From: Euryodendron excelsum
Taxonomy: Eukaryota; Streptophyta; Magnoliopsida; Ericales; Pentaphylacaceae
Direction: 5' to 3'
DNA: 64,000 nt
NCBI GenBank assembly: GCA_033060915.1
Contig: CM065398.1
Coordinates: 3,756,501 to 3,820,500 of the forward strand
Shown here: positions 21,191-32,594 of the stretch, piece after piece
Numbering within the stretch: position 1 is the stretch's first letter
Layout of the letters: each line of letters begins with the position of its first letter
The notes under the pieces: model-generated
Seen by the model: the letters and a program-made list of their open reading frames with translations, nothing else
Database searches by the model: none
Told to the model about the DNA's origin: nothing
Program-made: the position numbers and the translations under genes

Positions 21191-23988
21191 TTAAAAATTT
21201 TAAAAATTGAGAAAAATGGATTGAAACTTTTAAAGTCAAAGACCTCTTAACGTTTTGTTATAATATATAGTATAGATAGGTGATGTACATATACAATTAA
21301 ATTAGGGTCCTCTTTATTCTATCCGTATAATAGAAATCTCCATTCTATTAATTGAAAGTCAACACATCTCTAAAGCTTAAAATCAATGGACAATATGATG
21401 CCAATCAACTCGGTGAAAAAACTACATCATTTTTTAATAAAAATAATTTTTAAAATGAAATAAGAGAAAACGTTCAGAAGTATTGAGATCCAACTAAGTC
21501 TTTTAGGCATGAAGCTTAGTTGACTATAATTCTCTATTTCCTTGGATCGCAAATAATTAGAGTACTGTGATTCAAATTTAATTTGTTATTCTCTAACCAT
21601 TAGCAGACTTTCTTAAACAATAAAACGGAGGATATCCTGAACACTAGTCTTGCATGCTGTGGTTTTTTCCTAAAATGAATGCTGAATTTTTCTTAAGTTA
21701 ATAAGTTATTTGATATGTACTAAATTTTAAGTACTGAATCAGACAAGCTGTTCAATATGTATAAAGAGCTCAAGTCTTAAATTCACTCATTTTTTAACTT
21801 TGCCCTTCATATATTGATATTGTAATGCTAAAATCAAATTAATTAAATAAAGAAAATATGCATAATCAAAATTATAATAATATACACTAAATAATTTTCA
21901 ATTGATTGGCAGTTTTATGTGATTCGGTTTAGCAAAGAATAGAGAAAATAATAGTAATATATATATATATATATTCTACGAGAATCACTCAAAGTCTCAA
22001 TTGATTCAAGAATAAAATAATAATAAAAAAAGTGAAGAAGAAGTCAAAGAAAAGAATCTCAAAACAGGGGTGTGGGATGACATTAACTACCATCCACGTC
22101 GCAAACCAATCTTCCACACACAAATAAAAGAATCAGAAAACGAAGAAAAGAAAGGAGGAGGCAGCTTAGAGGATGAGAGGCAAATCGCAAGGGAGGAGGG
22201 GGAAAAAAAAAAGAAAAAAAAAAAAGAGACGAAGTGAGGCAAAAGGGGAGGAGATAAGTAAAGAAAAAAATATACAAATTCAATCAAAGAACAAAGAAAA
22301 AAATAAGAGGAAAAAGTAAAGAGTAAATACATACAAAATAATTGAAAAAACTCACGTAGAGAGAGGGAGAGAGAGAGAACCTAAAGATGGCGAAAGATTT
22401 CGTTGAGGAGAATTTTGATATCTGGTTCTCTGGTGTTCGTTCTATGCAATAAGAGGAGAGGGAGGCAAGGGCAAAATTAAGTCTGAAAAAAAAAATTTAA
22501 AACTAAACGTGTTAAGTAAAAAGTAAAAAGTAAGGGAGAGTTACTTAATATTTTATTCCTTACTTTTACCAAACACTTAAAATAATATGTTCTTTTATTT
22601 CAGGTTATCAAATTAATTTATTTTATTTTTACTTAATCTATTCAATTTTAAGTGCTGAATAAAATTATAAAACAATACCTTACATTTTGTATTATGAATC
22701 TGTCATCACAGGTCGATAGAAAATAGTCCGGAGAACAAATTAAGAACGATTGAGCAAGGGTACAAAGAAGAATCGTTAATTAAAATGGCTGTACTACTCT
22801 AGTGGGCCCAACACAGCTAAAACATACTGTTCAAAGTTTTGTTTTGTTTTGTTTTTCTACTGATTTCTTGGAGACCAAATCTTATCTAGGGTATTTAGAG
22901 AACGGCCATGACGTAGACATTAACCAATAAATTAGAAGAAATCAAGAAAAAATAATGTAAAGAATGAAAGGCTAAATTGAAGGAGTACCTTAGCAGTGAA
23001 AGTGATGTTCTCGAGTTGGCAATTCCAGTTGTACTACCTTATTTTCCTTTTTTTTTAATTTATTTCCATTTATTTTATTTCTGATCATTCCTCAGTCTAA
23101 AATTGCCAAAGTGTCAATTACTTTCCGTTAAAGTATCACGTGGTACTAATAATGCTAAAATGAAAATCATTTTTGAGAGGGTGTTCAATAAAAAATTATT
23201 TCGACAAAAATTGTTACTTTAAAAAAAAAAAAAAAAAAACACTCCTTCATCTCATCTCTTTACAGCCAGTTTAGAAAGCCAGTTTGAAACTTAGAAAAGG
23301 AAAAGAAATGAAATGAAAATTATTATTTGCTATCCCTTTTCTGTTTGGTTTAAAGAAAATAAAAAAAAAAGAGAGAAAGAAAGAGATGATTGATTTAAAA
23401 TTTTCTCTTCTTTTTCTCTTCCATGTTCCTTCATTTTCTATTTTTTTTTCTTTTCCTTCCCTCTTTCAAATTCCAAACACGGTGTTATTTTATTTTTAAT
23501 GACGTTCCGCATACCAACTTTCTATTTAATGCAACGAAGATAATCCGAATCCACCTCTAGACTACATTATATTATAAATATTGACAAATTTGCTTTAGTA
23601 CCTACCCATTGCCGAGCATGGATCCTGAGTTTTTAGTAAGTCACTTCAAAAATGATGGTTCAGGCAAGTTAAATAAATAATGGGCAATGAAGTGAAGTCT
23701 CTCTGATGTAACGATGTTGTCTTTCGGTTTGCTGATTTTAGAGACGTTACCTATGCAGCGGATTGCTATTTTCATGTCTGTTGTTCTTGAAAAAGTAAAA
23801 AAAAAAACAAAAAACAAAAAAAATTGTTTCTTCAGGCAACAAGAGGCTGGTTAACTTTGCCCTAATCTCGGTATCTGTCTAATCAGGCTGCTAATGAACC
23901 ACCAAAGTTGAATTCCATATACATCTTAGGAAGACTTCATCTTCCTAAGACCTTGTCAATCTGTAATCTAATCTATCCCAAGGCCATA
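21191..23988. other. AT-rich intergenic DNA with polypurine and poly(A) tracts
   Basis: No gene recognised in 2.8 kb. Visible structure: an (AT)n run near 21958, a purine-rich block at about 22120-22320 whose opposite strand gives spurious phenylalanine/serine frames, a run of about 20 A at 23220-23239, and GA- and CT-rich blocks facing each other at 23350-23470. The purine-then-pyrimidine arrangement resembles the one in the CBP20 intron near 62040-62125. Confidence 0.5.
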
Positions 23989-23997
23989 GCTTATGTT

Positions 23998-24897
23998 TGT
24001 TAGGTTTGACGGTGAAGCGTAGGGTTGACTTACGTGGGGCCAGTTTGGGAGTTCTGGCAGTCACTGAAACCGACTCGCTCTAGTCTCTTGGCAATGGAGG
24101 GGCGAGAACCGAGAGGGCAAACAAGAGAGAAAGAGAGAGTTTCACAAGCCAGTAGTGACTCATATAATAAATGTCATTAGGTTCTGTCTTTTTTGTCATA
24201 AATGTGTTGAGACTATTTATAGTAGGGAGTGATTAGCACTGTACAAACATGTGGCGCGCCGTGACTGGGCAGGCCTGAGTTCCGCCATCATGACATAGAG
24301 AAGTCCTATCAGCGGTCGCGGCTGGCGATTGGATGCACGGAGTCAGGCGCTTGTCCAGGCACAGCTCGCCACGTGTCCATTGCATTAAATGTGCGTCGAC
24401 TCAACATTTAATGCTTAAGATATGGTATTCAGGTGGCTCTACGGGTAGATCTCTCTCTCTTAGCCGGTTGACGAGACTGGTCCCTCGCGCGCTCGTGAAG
24501 CACACTGCTCAACGATCCCTTTGGTTCTAGCCTCTGTTCCACTGCCCGTGGGGAGGGGTCCCGAGCGAGAGTAAGTTAAACAGTTAGGGGCCTGGGCCAG
24601 TTAGATGTTGAGGCACAGAGCCTTGGGTCGTGCTAGGCACGGGGGCCTACCATGCACAGGCGCTCTTTTTGGCCGGAGCTGTGCAGGCGTGGGGCTTGGC
24701 TTAAGAGGAGCTCTTGGAGCTTGCTTGAACGAGGCTTGGTGGTCGGGCACCCAGCCTGCCGCGGGGGCAAGGGCAAGGCGCGGGTTTGCCCAGACATGAT
24801 TTGACCATGGTTGACTTTGGGATAGCCAAGGGGCCTACGTGGGCCTCCAGATGGGCAAATGGGGTGCCACGTGGTGCCCGTAAACTGGGTACCTACA
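23998..24897 (-). repeat. 3' LTR of the Tat element
   Basis: 900 bp, closely alignable with 36676-37574. On the minus strand it starts TGTAGGTACC and follows a polypurine stretch at 24898-24909 (minus: acaagggggctaa-like). Confidence 0.92.
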
Positions 24898-24909
24898 TTA
24901 GCCCCCTTG
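24898..24909 (-). other. Polypurine tract of the Tat element
   Basis: Plus strand ttagcccccttg, so the minus strand is caagggggctaa directly before the LTR start. It marks the 3' LTR side. Confidence 0.7.
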
Positions 24910-25247
24910 TACGTGTGCGGCCATTTGGGTCAATGGACGCACGCGTGCATAGCTCGTGGCTAGGGACGAGACGCAGTTGTTGTTCGTAGCGGTTGGGCAC
25001 GAGCCCCTCGACTGGGTACCGGTGTGAACGTTAAAAATGATGGCCGAAATGTCCAGCTGTGAAGGTCGACCCTAAGCTGCCACGTGTCCGAGATGTCATA
25101 TCTAAGATTCAATGCGAACGGCGTCTATTTATGATTTCTAACCGTTACGAGCCATTAGACACGACCGTTTGACAGTTAAAGGGCGCGACGATTGATGATG
25201 GTCATTATTACGGGCGACTCTTCGTTTTCAAGGCTCCGGTTGAGAGG

Positions 25248-25255
25248 TATTAAAA
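25248..25255 (+). promoter_or_regulatory. TATA-like box of the antisense PMD gene
   Basis: tattaaaa about 110 bp upstream of ATG 25357 and 180 bp upstream of ATG 25429. The sequence between is a typical AT-richer leader inside otherwise GC-rich DNA. It is outside the LTR, so the gene may have its own promoter. Inferred from position only. Confidence 0.5.
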
Positions 25256-25356
25256 AGGTCCTTGGTTTCGATTCCACACTTTCGAATGTTTGGTCTTTAT
25301 CTAAAGCGCTCGTGATTCTTTGTTTTGAAGCATCCATTTTCAAGTTTCTCTGAACT

Positions 25357-27393
25357 TTGTGTGTGAAGAGGTTTTCCGAGCGCTTGTTAGTGGGTTTTTC
25401 GCGCTGTGGTCCTTTATTTGTGTTGGAGATGTCTCGAGTTTCAACGTCGGCGGCAAGTGTACCCCGAGGCTTGGGGCCGAACGAGAAGAAGAGTTTGAAG
25501 AAGGGCGGCCGGGATGTCCCAAACGCCGAGTACTGGTGTCAAGCTCCTTATCTGGGGGGTGAGGATACGTTGCGGATGAAGCTCCCCTATTTTGCCACAA
25601 AAATGCCTATGGCTAGCGCTCCCCTGTTTCTTGTGCGCGCAGAGGCTCAGCCTAGGCACGAGACGTTCATTACGCCTGAGTCTTGTGTTCGTTTCATGGT
25701 GGAACGGGGGGAATGCCCCTATGCCTTCCCCGCGTGGCACAGCTATTGCGCGTCTGGGGAGGGATTAGAAGTTTGGACCGAGGAAGTCCTTGACAACGCT
25801 GAGTTTGTCGGGGTTTTGCAGCAAGCCGGTATCCACGAGGCTGTAATGAGCACCTTCAGCCAGAACGTGAAACGAATTACGCCGTGGTTAGATGTGTTGT
25901 TGTCCCGGTGGAGTGTGGAGACCCATACGTTCGTAACAATCGGCGGGGAGATTGGTCCGACTTTGGAGGATGTGAGCACATTGATAAAGCTTCCCATTGT
26001 GGGGGATACCGACCCTTGCACCTTCGAGCTATCTTCCCAGGAACGGGAAATAGTGAAGGGTTTGAAAGCAAGGCAAGCCGCGGCTATGCGGGCCATGAGC
26101 GAGTTTGCGAAGGCTCCTCCGAGCAAGACATTGAAGAATACTTTCAAGGGGTGGACCATCTACTGGTACCCCGATTTGGTGGGGTTGTCTAAAGAGGCGG
26201 CCAAGTCTGGAGATTATACCAAGGAAGAGCGTCGGCGCGGTGTTGAAGGTGTGAGGCTACGTAGCCCGTTTCTTCTGGCCGCATTTCTGACCGCGTGGCT
26301 ATCGCGCCACGTCTTCGAGGGGCCTCTGTCGGATGGGGTCAACTACTCCCTCTACCCGATAGCAACCACGCTAGCGAGTGGGAGGCGTCTGGCTCTGGGG
26401 CCTTTGTTTTTGGGGACAATCTATTCGCGCCTTGACTAGATGAAGGCCAACGCGATGAGGGCGATGGGGCGCTATGACGTGTGCAGCTATGTGTGCACCA
26501 ACTTCCTGCAGATGTTCCTCTTTGAGAGGTTCGAAAGTGTAGCGCCAGTTGCATGCGTGGTTGAAAATGACAAGGCTGGGGAGGGGGCAGAAGAGGACGT
26601 ATACTGTCGCGCGCTGAGGTGGGCCGCTGTAGTGCCGCGCGGTAGCTTAAAGGGGGTCATTAACGAACCGGTTGAGTTTAAGTCGCGTCCCTATGTGGAG
26701 TCCTTGCCCGGTGTGGCAGACTTCGATATGTACCAGGATGATGACTGGGAGGTGCTGGTGAGGGAGGATGAGGAGTTCACTGAAGCCATGGCGGAGAGCG
26801 TGCTCTGAGCTGTCCTCGGGGGCCTCCCGTCCCTGACAGCGACCGCGACCTTTGAGACCATGTCTTACAATCCGCACCACTTGGGGCGCCAGCTAGGGTA
26901 CGATCAAGGCGCTCTGGATTTTTTTGCCACGCCTAGCATAGCGCGCGAGTCAATGGCGCACTTCGTAATGGCAGATATGAAGGCTGGGATGAAGACCTTC
27001 AACGGAATGAAGGTATGTAGCAGTGGGCACGACGGACAGGGGACGCGCGCCTGGAGGTCATATTGGGAGAAGAATTTAGACGCGTTTGCCAAGTATGTGC
27101 TTGTGGAGCCCTCCGCCTCAGCGCTGAAGGATGTGGTCCAGGAAGAACGAGGGTTGTGCGCGCTGCGTAAAGCTCGCACCCTGGCTAACTGGGGAGATCT
27201 CAGCGAGTGGGCTCGTCGCTTAAAGATCATAGTAGTCGAGCCCCGCCGCAGGGACGAGCGGTTCGCGCCAGAGGTGGTGGACGAGGTGGTGATACTGCCC
27301 AAGGTGTTGTACATAGCAGGCGCGAAAACGGTGAAACTGGTGAGTAGCGGTGGCCCCAAACCATCAGCTTCCGCGGTTGCCCAGAAGCGCAAG
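25357..27393 (+). pseudogene. Plant mobile domain (PMD) gene, first coding block, antisense inside the Tat element
   Basis: Plus-strand frame opposite to gag-pol. It starts at ATG 25357 or, more likely, 25429 (MSRVSTSAASVPRG). The hallmark PMD pattern is near codon 190-205 from 25357 (VETHTFVTIGGEIGPTLEDVSTLIKLPIVG), and later RSPFLLAAFLTAWLSRHVF and the YPIATTLASGRRLALGPLFLG block fit the same family. The frame continues past a TAG at 26437 and a TGA at 26806 without shift, ending in a basic QKRK before a likely splice donor at 27394. So it was one exon of about 680 codons with two nonsense changes. PMD proteins occur both as host genes (MAIN/MAIL family) and as passengers in transposons. 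Their role in the element is unknown. Confidence 0.85.
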
Positions 27394-27469
27394 GTAAATT
27401 AGTATGATTCATAGCCCCATGTTATTCTTGGAGTTGTCTATCCATGATTCTAAGTGTTGACTTTCGCAG

Positions 27470-28003
27470 GCCCGAGAGTGGTGATTCTAGAGCAGACGAG
27501 CGGCAGTGCGGGAGAGCTGGCCTCGCAGCAGAAGAGACCGAGGGAGCAAAGGAGCGGCTGCGCGAGGGAGGTGCCCACGCAGTATGAGCGACCGCAGGGG
27601 CAAACGGGAGGCAGCGCGGGGCAATTGGCCTTGCGGCACAAGAGACCGAGGGTAAGCCAGCGGGACTGAAGCTAAAAATGGTGTGGGGAATGATGAAATT
27701 CTGATAAACTCTATGATGTTGTAGGTTGCTGAGGTCGCTGCTGCAGGAAAGGATGAACCAGTGGAAGGTGGAGGGCTGCCCATTCCCACAAACGCACTGG
27801 GGGATCTGGGGGATTTACTAAGTGATGAAGTCGGCGCAGCGGAGGCGATAAGTACCAGGCTAGGATCCGAGGGGCTGCCTGTCGTGCCTGTCAGGGGCAG
27901 AAAGAGCATGAGGCAGTTGAAAAAGGCGCTCGCCGGCAGGGGGGAAAAGCGAGGGTCCAAAGCTGCCGCGGGCCCTAATGTCAGGGGGCAGGGGCCCAAG
28001 TGA
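27470..28003 (+). pseudogene. PMD gene, likely exons 2 and 3 (KRPR repeats)
   Basis: A likely intron 27394-27469 (GTAAAT...TTCGCAG) and a second 27652-27724 (GTAAGC...GTTGTAG) bound an exon with three degenerate ~18-residue repeats. These are GSAGELASQQKRPR, then a middle copy, then GSAGQLALRHKRPR, and the KRPR motifs look like nuclear localisation signals. Exon 3 (27725-28003) joins exon 2 in frame and reads VAEVAAAGKDEPVEGGG, then a basic RGRKSMRQLKKALAGRGEKR. Exon 2 is out of frame by one base with the first coding block, so an indel, or a splice choice I cannot see, lies between. The introns are inferred from consensus sites and frame continuity. Confidence 0.6.
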
Positions 28004-28650
28004 TCCACAAGAAATCCGCGGGGTGCAGCGTGTCAGCGAAGTTGGTGAGACCTCCGGCGCGGGTGGGCAGCAGGTTGTGCGGGAGGCCAACTGAGTTGTT
28101 AGGATTACGGCCCGCACTGCTGAAGAGGAGGATGTGGTGCTCGATCCGGCTGTGCTCTTTGCAGGAGTCAAAGAGGCCTATCTGCCTAGGTTGCACAAAG
28201 TTTTTGAGGAGGCTCCCAAGACCTTCACTCGCCATAACGAGTGGCGTCCGTTCATGAGGCGAGGGGTGATGGAGATGTTCGGCTTATTTTTAGAGTAATT
28301 GGATAGCTAGCCCATGACGAGCCTGGACGCGGGGGACTGGGGAGCAGTGGGTACGAGCGTTGAGGAGATGGAGCAGATGAAGTTCGACATGTCTTGGCTG
28401 GAGGAGCGACTGGAGCGCGCCAGCGAGATGACGGCGGCTGAAGGGAGGGTGGTGAGTTTGGGCAGCCACTTGGTACAGCTAGACCAGGCCATAGCCGAGT
28501 AGGAGGAGGAGATCAAGAGGCAGCAAGCACGGCTCGAGAGGCTAAAACGGGAGAGGGACACCACGGCGCGTGATAAGGTCGAGCTGGAGCGCCATTGGGG
28601 GATATTGTCGGGGGGGCTAGGTAGCATGACCCTCTTTGAGAGTCTGTGAG
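28004..28650 (+). pseudogene. PMD gene, degenerate C-terminal coiled-coil part
   Basis: A plus-strand frame (shifted relative to exon 3) reads RTAEEEDVVLDPAVLFAGV, then KVFEEAPKTFTRHNEW, then two stops, then MTSLDAGDWGAVGTSVEEME. A heptad-rich segment follows (LEERLERASEM, LDQAIAE stop, EEEIKRQQARLERLKRERD) up to SLGSMTLFESL and a stop at about 28649. It is most likely the former C-terminus of the antisense protein, since an acidic/basic coiled coil after a linker is common in such passengers. A possible poly(A) signal AATAAA follows at 28739. Confidence 0.5.
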
Positions 28651-28738
28651 TGGAGGGTGCAAGGAAAAATTTTGCTTTGTTGTTTGAGTGTTGGCTGTCA
28701 CAAATTGGGCAGGCCCTTATAATTAGTAAGGGAAGATC

Positions 28739-28744
28739 AATAAA
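28739..28744 (+). terminator. Possible poly(A) signal of the antisense PMD gene
   Basis: AATAAA about 90 bp after the last coiled-coil codon, on the plus strand. It would end the antisense transcript well before the pol 3' end at 30387. Position-based inference. Confidence 0.4.
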
Positions 28745-30386
28745 AATGCAAGTTACAATGTGTTTCGGATAAAAATCTACAGTGTGCTACTTTTTTTTTT
28801 TTTTTTTAAGGTAGGGCTTTAAGACTGGCCGTGGTAGGGTGGTGTCTTGTCAAGGCCTGTCGAATCTTGGCTGTGCAAAGGGCTAGGGGAGAGGGGAGTC
28901 AGGCATCTCTGTAAAAGGGAGATTTATGAATAGTAGGAGTATGGTAGGAATCAAGTCCAGTTTTGATGTGTGAGCCGACTCTAGGTATAAAAAGGGTGGA
29001 GGGTTGGGTGGAGGGTTAGATGGTGTCTACTGGGCTCCGGGGGTGGCGGATGCTTGCTAGAGGTATGGTGGGTTCCACCGGTGCGCATTCCCAATACGGT
29101 GGTTGTGGCTTGAGACTTAATGGTGGCCGCGCCTTAACGGCGTCAAAGGGGAGGGCTAAAGGCCTATTTGCCCCTAGGCTGCGGCCCGTACGGTGGAGCA
29201 GGTTGACGGACCAAGGGTCTGCCGTGGATTAGACAGTGCCAGCAGAAGGCTCCCAGTGGTCTTATCGACATGCTCGAGCAGTCAGATCCCAGGGTCTGGA
29301 TGGCGGGGGGTGTCAAGAATCTCTGAAAAGAAGGCAAGCGCGAAGACGTCTGTCTTGGGGTGTGAGTCCAGCAGGCTATAAATAACGCCCGGGGGGGGGG
29401 GGGGTGGTGGTGAAGCAACTCACACCAGGCCTCAATGAGAGTCCGTGATGGTGAGGGTATTTGGGAAACCCCCATTAGGTGTGGGTGGTCTAGGAAAAAT
29501 TTCAGTGTTGGAGTCTGCCATGAAAAGGGGGAGGTGAAATCCCGAGGGGCCACAACTTTCTCCTTTCTCGTGTAGTTTGATCCCTGTATTTGAAGGGAGC
29601 GTTAGGTAACTCAGGAGCGGGGGGCATCTAGACCACCAAAGACTTCTAGGGTGAGGGTTCCCTCCGACTGTGACGTGCACGGACTTGGCCCATGGGAAAC
29701 TCAGATGGGAGCGGCTCAGCTTGGGGCGCTACCGCGGCATCTTCGAAGGAGAGACTGTGCGGGTCGCACCCAGCTCTGACAATGATTCAGGCATAAGCCG
29801 TGCTGGCAGGTGTAGCTGGGCCTTGTATGCGTGCAGCCAAAACCGGGTGGGGGAACGGGCAGCATGAGCAGTGTGCTCGGGGAGGAGGCAGGCCTGGAGC
29901 TATTTATTTGGCATCTGGAGCGCATAAACCTCTGTCTGTTCTAGGATATTTGGAATGAGAGGTGTCGGGAATGAGAAGCGCAGTGTCTTCGGGGAGGAGG
30001 CTGGCCTCGAGCTGTGTATCTGGGGCGTATAGACATTTGAGAGAGAAGACGCAGTTCGATGTTTGGGCGTGGGAGCTCGAGCAACGCACGGCAGAACTTG
30101 TATCTGCCTGAGGGAGCTTGGGCGTAGGGGCCTACTGAATATGAGGATACAATATAGGGCTTTTTGCTGTTTTATAACGAGCTCGAGAGAGCTAAATTGT
30201 AATAGTGATGTAATTTGAAGTACAATTTTGAAATAAAAGCTAGTGGTTAAGGTGCCAAAAAGAATTCTTGCTATTCTTTCTTGGTTACATGTACAAAACA
30301 TTACTGTTATGCCGTGAAGGTTGAACTCGCAACACCGCCTATAAATTACAATGATAAAAGCAAAATGAAACTGTCAAAGCTAGGTG
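28745..30386. other. Non-coding spacer between the antisense PMD gene and pol
   Basis: About 1.6 kb of GC-rich sequence without a convincing frame on either strand. It contains a T-run at 28793-28808, a G-run at 29392-29404 and a tandem duplication at 29872-30040. It is the point where convergent sense and antisense transcripts would meet. Confidence 0.5.
29872..30040. repeat. ~110-bp tandem duplication in the Tat element
   Basis: The block gtgtgctcggggaggaggca...ctggagctatttat...ggagcgcataaac at 29872 is repeated as gtgtcttcggggaggaggct...ctcgagctgtgtat...ggcgtatagac at about 29982. Copies are about 80% alike by eye. No coding capacity. Confidence 0.7.
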
Positions 30387-31706
30387 TCACGGATAATAGG
30401 CTTTAAGCCACTTGGCATTGATGGGCAACAGGGCGACAGTAGAGCCGGGTCTAGCAATTCGATAGTATCCGCTGGCGTTAGCCTCTCGGATTTCAAAAGG
30501 GCCTTTCCCACTTTGGTGCGAATTTGGTGGTGGAGGTTCCCCTCATGACTTGGGGGGAAGCTCGCAGGACCAGATCTCCTTGTTGAAACTGTCGTGGTTG
30601 TACGAGTGCATCATAGGCGCGCGCAATGCATTGTTGGTAGGTGCGATGGTTGGCTTGGGCTTTGTCGCGATGTTCGTTTAGGGATTCAAGCTGCGGTGGT
30701 CGTTGATCATGGAGCATTCCGCTAGCGAGGGCGATTCGAGTTGATGGAATGGTAATTTCGACTGGGAGGACGGCCTCGGCGCCGTAAACCAAAGAAATAG
30801 GTGTCATTTGGGTGGAGCGTCGCTTAGAGGTTCGGTACGCCTAGAGCGCCATTGGCAGGACATAAGCTCACTGGGTTTGGTGGTCTTCTAGCGTTCAACT
30901 GAGGATTCTGATGAGGTTTTTGTTTGTTGTTTCGGCTTGACCGTTTCCTTTTGGGTAGTAAAGGGTTGACTTATGATGAGTGATGTCGTTTGAGGCCAGG
31001 AGTTGCCCCACATTGCGGTTGACGAAGGGGGTCCCATTATCTGAAAGAATGACCTTAGGAAGACCGAAGCGGCAAATGATGTATTCCCGGATGAAGTTTG
31101 AAACCACGGGTCCTGTGGCGCGCTTGAGGGGGATAACTTCAACCCACTTGGTGTAAAGCTCGGTGGCAGCGAGGATCCATATGTGGCCACAAGAGGGCGG
31201 GTTAATGGGGCTAATGAGGTCCATCGCTCGAGTGTGGAAAGGCCATGGGGTACCTAGTGCGCGGAGTCGACTGCTGGCGCGCGGATTAGGTTGTCGTGGC
31301 GTTGACAGTTTTGGCAGCGGTGGGCGTGAGTGATGGCATCCGCTTTCATAGTGGGCCAGTAATATCCGAGGTGTATCAAGTGCTGGAAAAGCTTGTGGCC
31401 GCCCTGGTGTTCGTCTTTGTGTGCGAGGTGGAGGAGCTGGGGTATTTCGGCGCTGGGGATACAACGAAGGGGGGTGCCCGCGTACCCGTGTCTGAACAAT
31501 TGCCCTTGTTGAAGAAAGAAACGATTGGCCCATTTTCGGATGAGTGAGGCATCCATGCGGTGGGTAGGTAAGGATCCTTCTTGGAGAAATTCGATATAAG
31601 GTTGGCGCCAGTCAGCAGGGGTGTCTGTGAAATGGCATTCGGCACAAGACAGGAAGATTTGACATTTAATGCACTGATTTTGGAAGGACGTGGCCTCTTG
31701 AATCAT
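30387..31706 (-). pseudogene. Tat integrase region of pol
   Basis: Minus strand. The N-terminal finger region reads LAHKDEHQGGHKLFQHL...HRCQNCQRH, giving H-H-C-C. The DDE core has D in RAMDLISPIN, D in ILSDNGTPF and E in GQAETTNKN, so the catalytic acids look intact. The frame changes near 31533 and again near 30810. The C-terminal part (30807-30493) reads MTPISLVYGAEAVLPVEI, followed after a shift by GPFEIREANASGYYRI and the stop at 30387. The MTPISLVYGAEAVLPVEI sequence is typical for Tat/Ogre-like integrases. Confidence 0.88.
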
Positions 31707-31958
31707 GGTAGGCTAATAGTAACCCTACCGCTGGAGGCGCCGATGGAGGCTGGTGTCGGCCGTTCTACAAGAGCGCTCATGGATTTGATGGAGCCGGAGT
31801 TTGGCCTTATGGGAGTCGATGCATCGAGCAAAGCAGCCTCCAGGGGTGCAGTGGTAGAGGGTACCCTGGTAGATAATAAAGTGCTTCAGCTCTTGCAGTA
31901 GGAGCGACTGTTGCTTCTCGACCAATGCCTTTCAAATGGGGGCGCGCCAATCGCCCGT

Positions 31959-32585
31959 CTATGGTTCGTCTGGCAAGAGTTTAGTTATCGAGCAGGGGAG
32001 TGAGCGCTTGAAAACTTTGATCTTTGTGGGAGTATCGCCCACCTCAACCTTGGAGCCCAGGGTGGCCAGCGCGTCAGGGTGGCGGTTGTGAGACTGCAGG
32101 GCGTGTTCCAGGCGGATGGCCACGAACTTGTCCATAAGGCGTTGGTAAATGGTCCAGTAGAAGGCCAAAGCTAGCTCCTTGATGGTGAATTCACCCGCGG
32201 TTTGTTTAATGAGAAGGCTAGAATCTCCACAAATGCAAAGGTGAGTCATTGCGAGGCTGGAGGCCGCCAGAAGGCCTAGGATCAGGGCTTCGTATTCGGC
32301 CTCGTTGTTCGAGCATGGGAAGGCCAATTTGTAATAGAGGTTGATTGCAGCGCCCTGCGGGGGCAAGAGGACGATGCCTGCTCCCCTGTTCTCGGCAGCG
32401 GAGTAACCATCGAATGTAAGGGTCCACTCTTCTTCATTGGTGGCTACGGTGGCTTGGAAGTCGTCGCCAGGGAGTTCTTCGGAAGAGGGTTCGTACGTAC
32501 CGCTGGGGAAGTGGGCCAATAAGTCAGCCAGGGCCTGGCTCTTTACTGAAGTCGGGGTTTTACAGGTGATGTCATATTCGGCCAA
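31959..32585 (-). pseudogene. Second (archaeal-like) RNase H domain of the Tat element
   Basis: 209 open codons on the minus strand with WTLTFDGYSAAENRGAGIVL (first acidic residue), NNEAEYEALILGLLAA (EAEYxA motif) and LCICGDSSLLIKQ (GDS motif). This matches the extra RNase H that the Tat lineage has in addition to the one fused to RT. RNase H removes the RNA strand during reverse transcription. Its presence is the clearest lineage marker here. Confidence 0.88.
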
Positions 32586-32594
32586 GGATAAAAG

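Noticed and set aside
22083..22332. Minus-strand frames rich in F, S and L
   Set aside because: Complement of a purine tract, no initiation context or homology.
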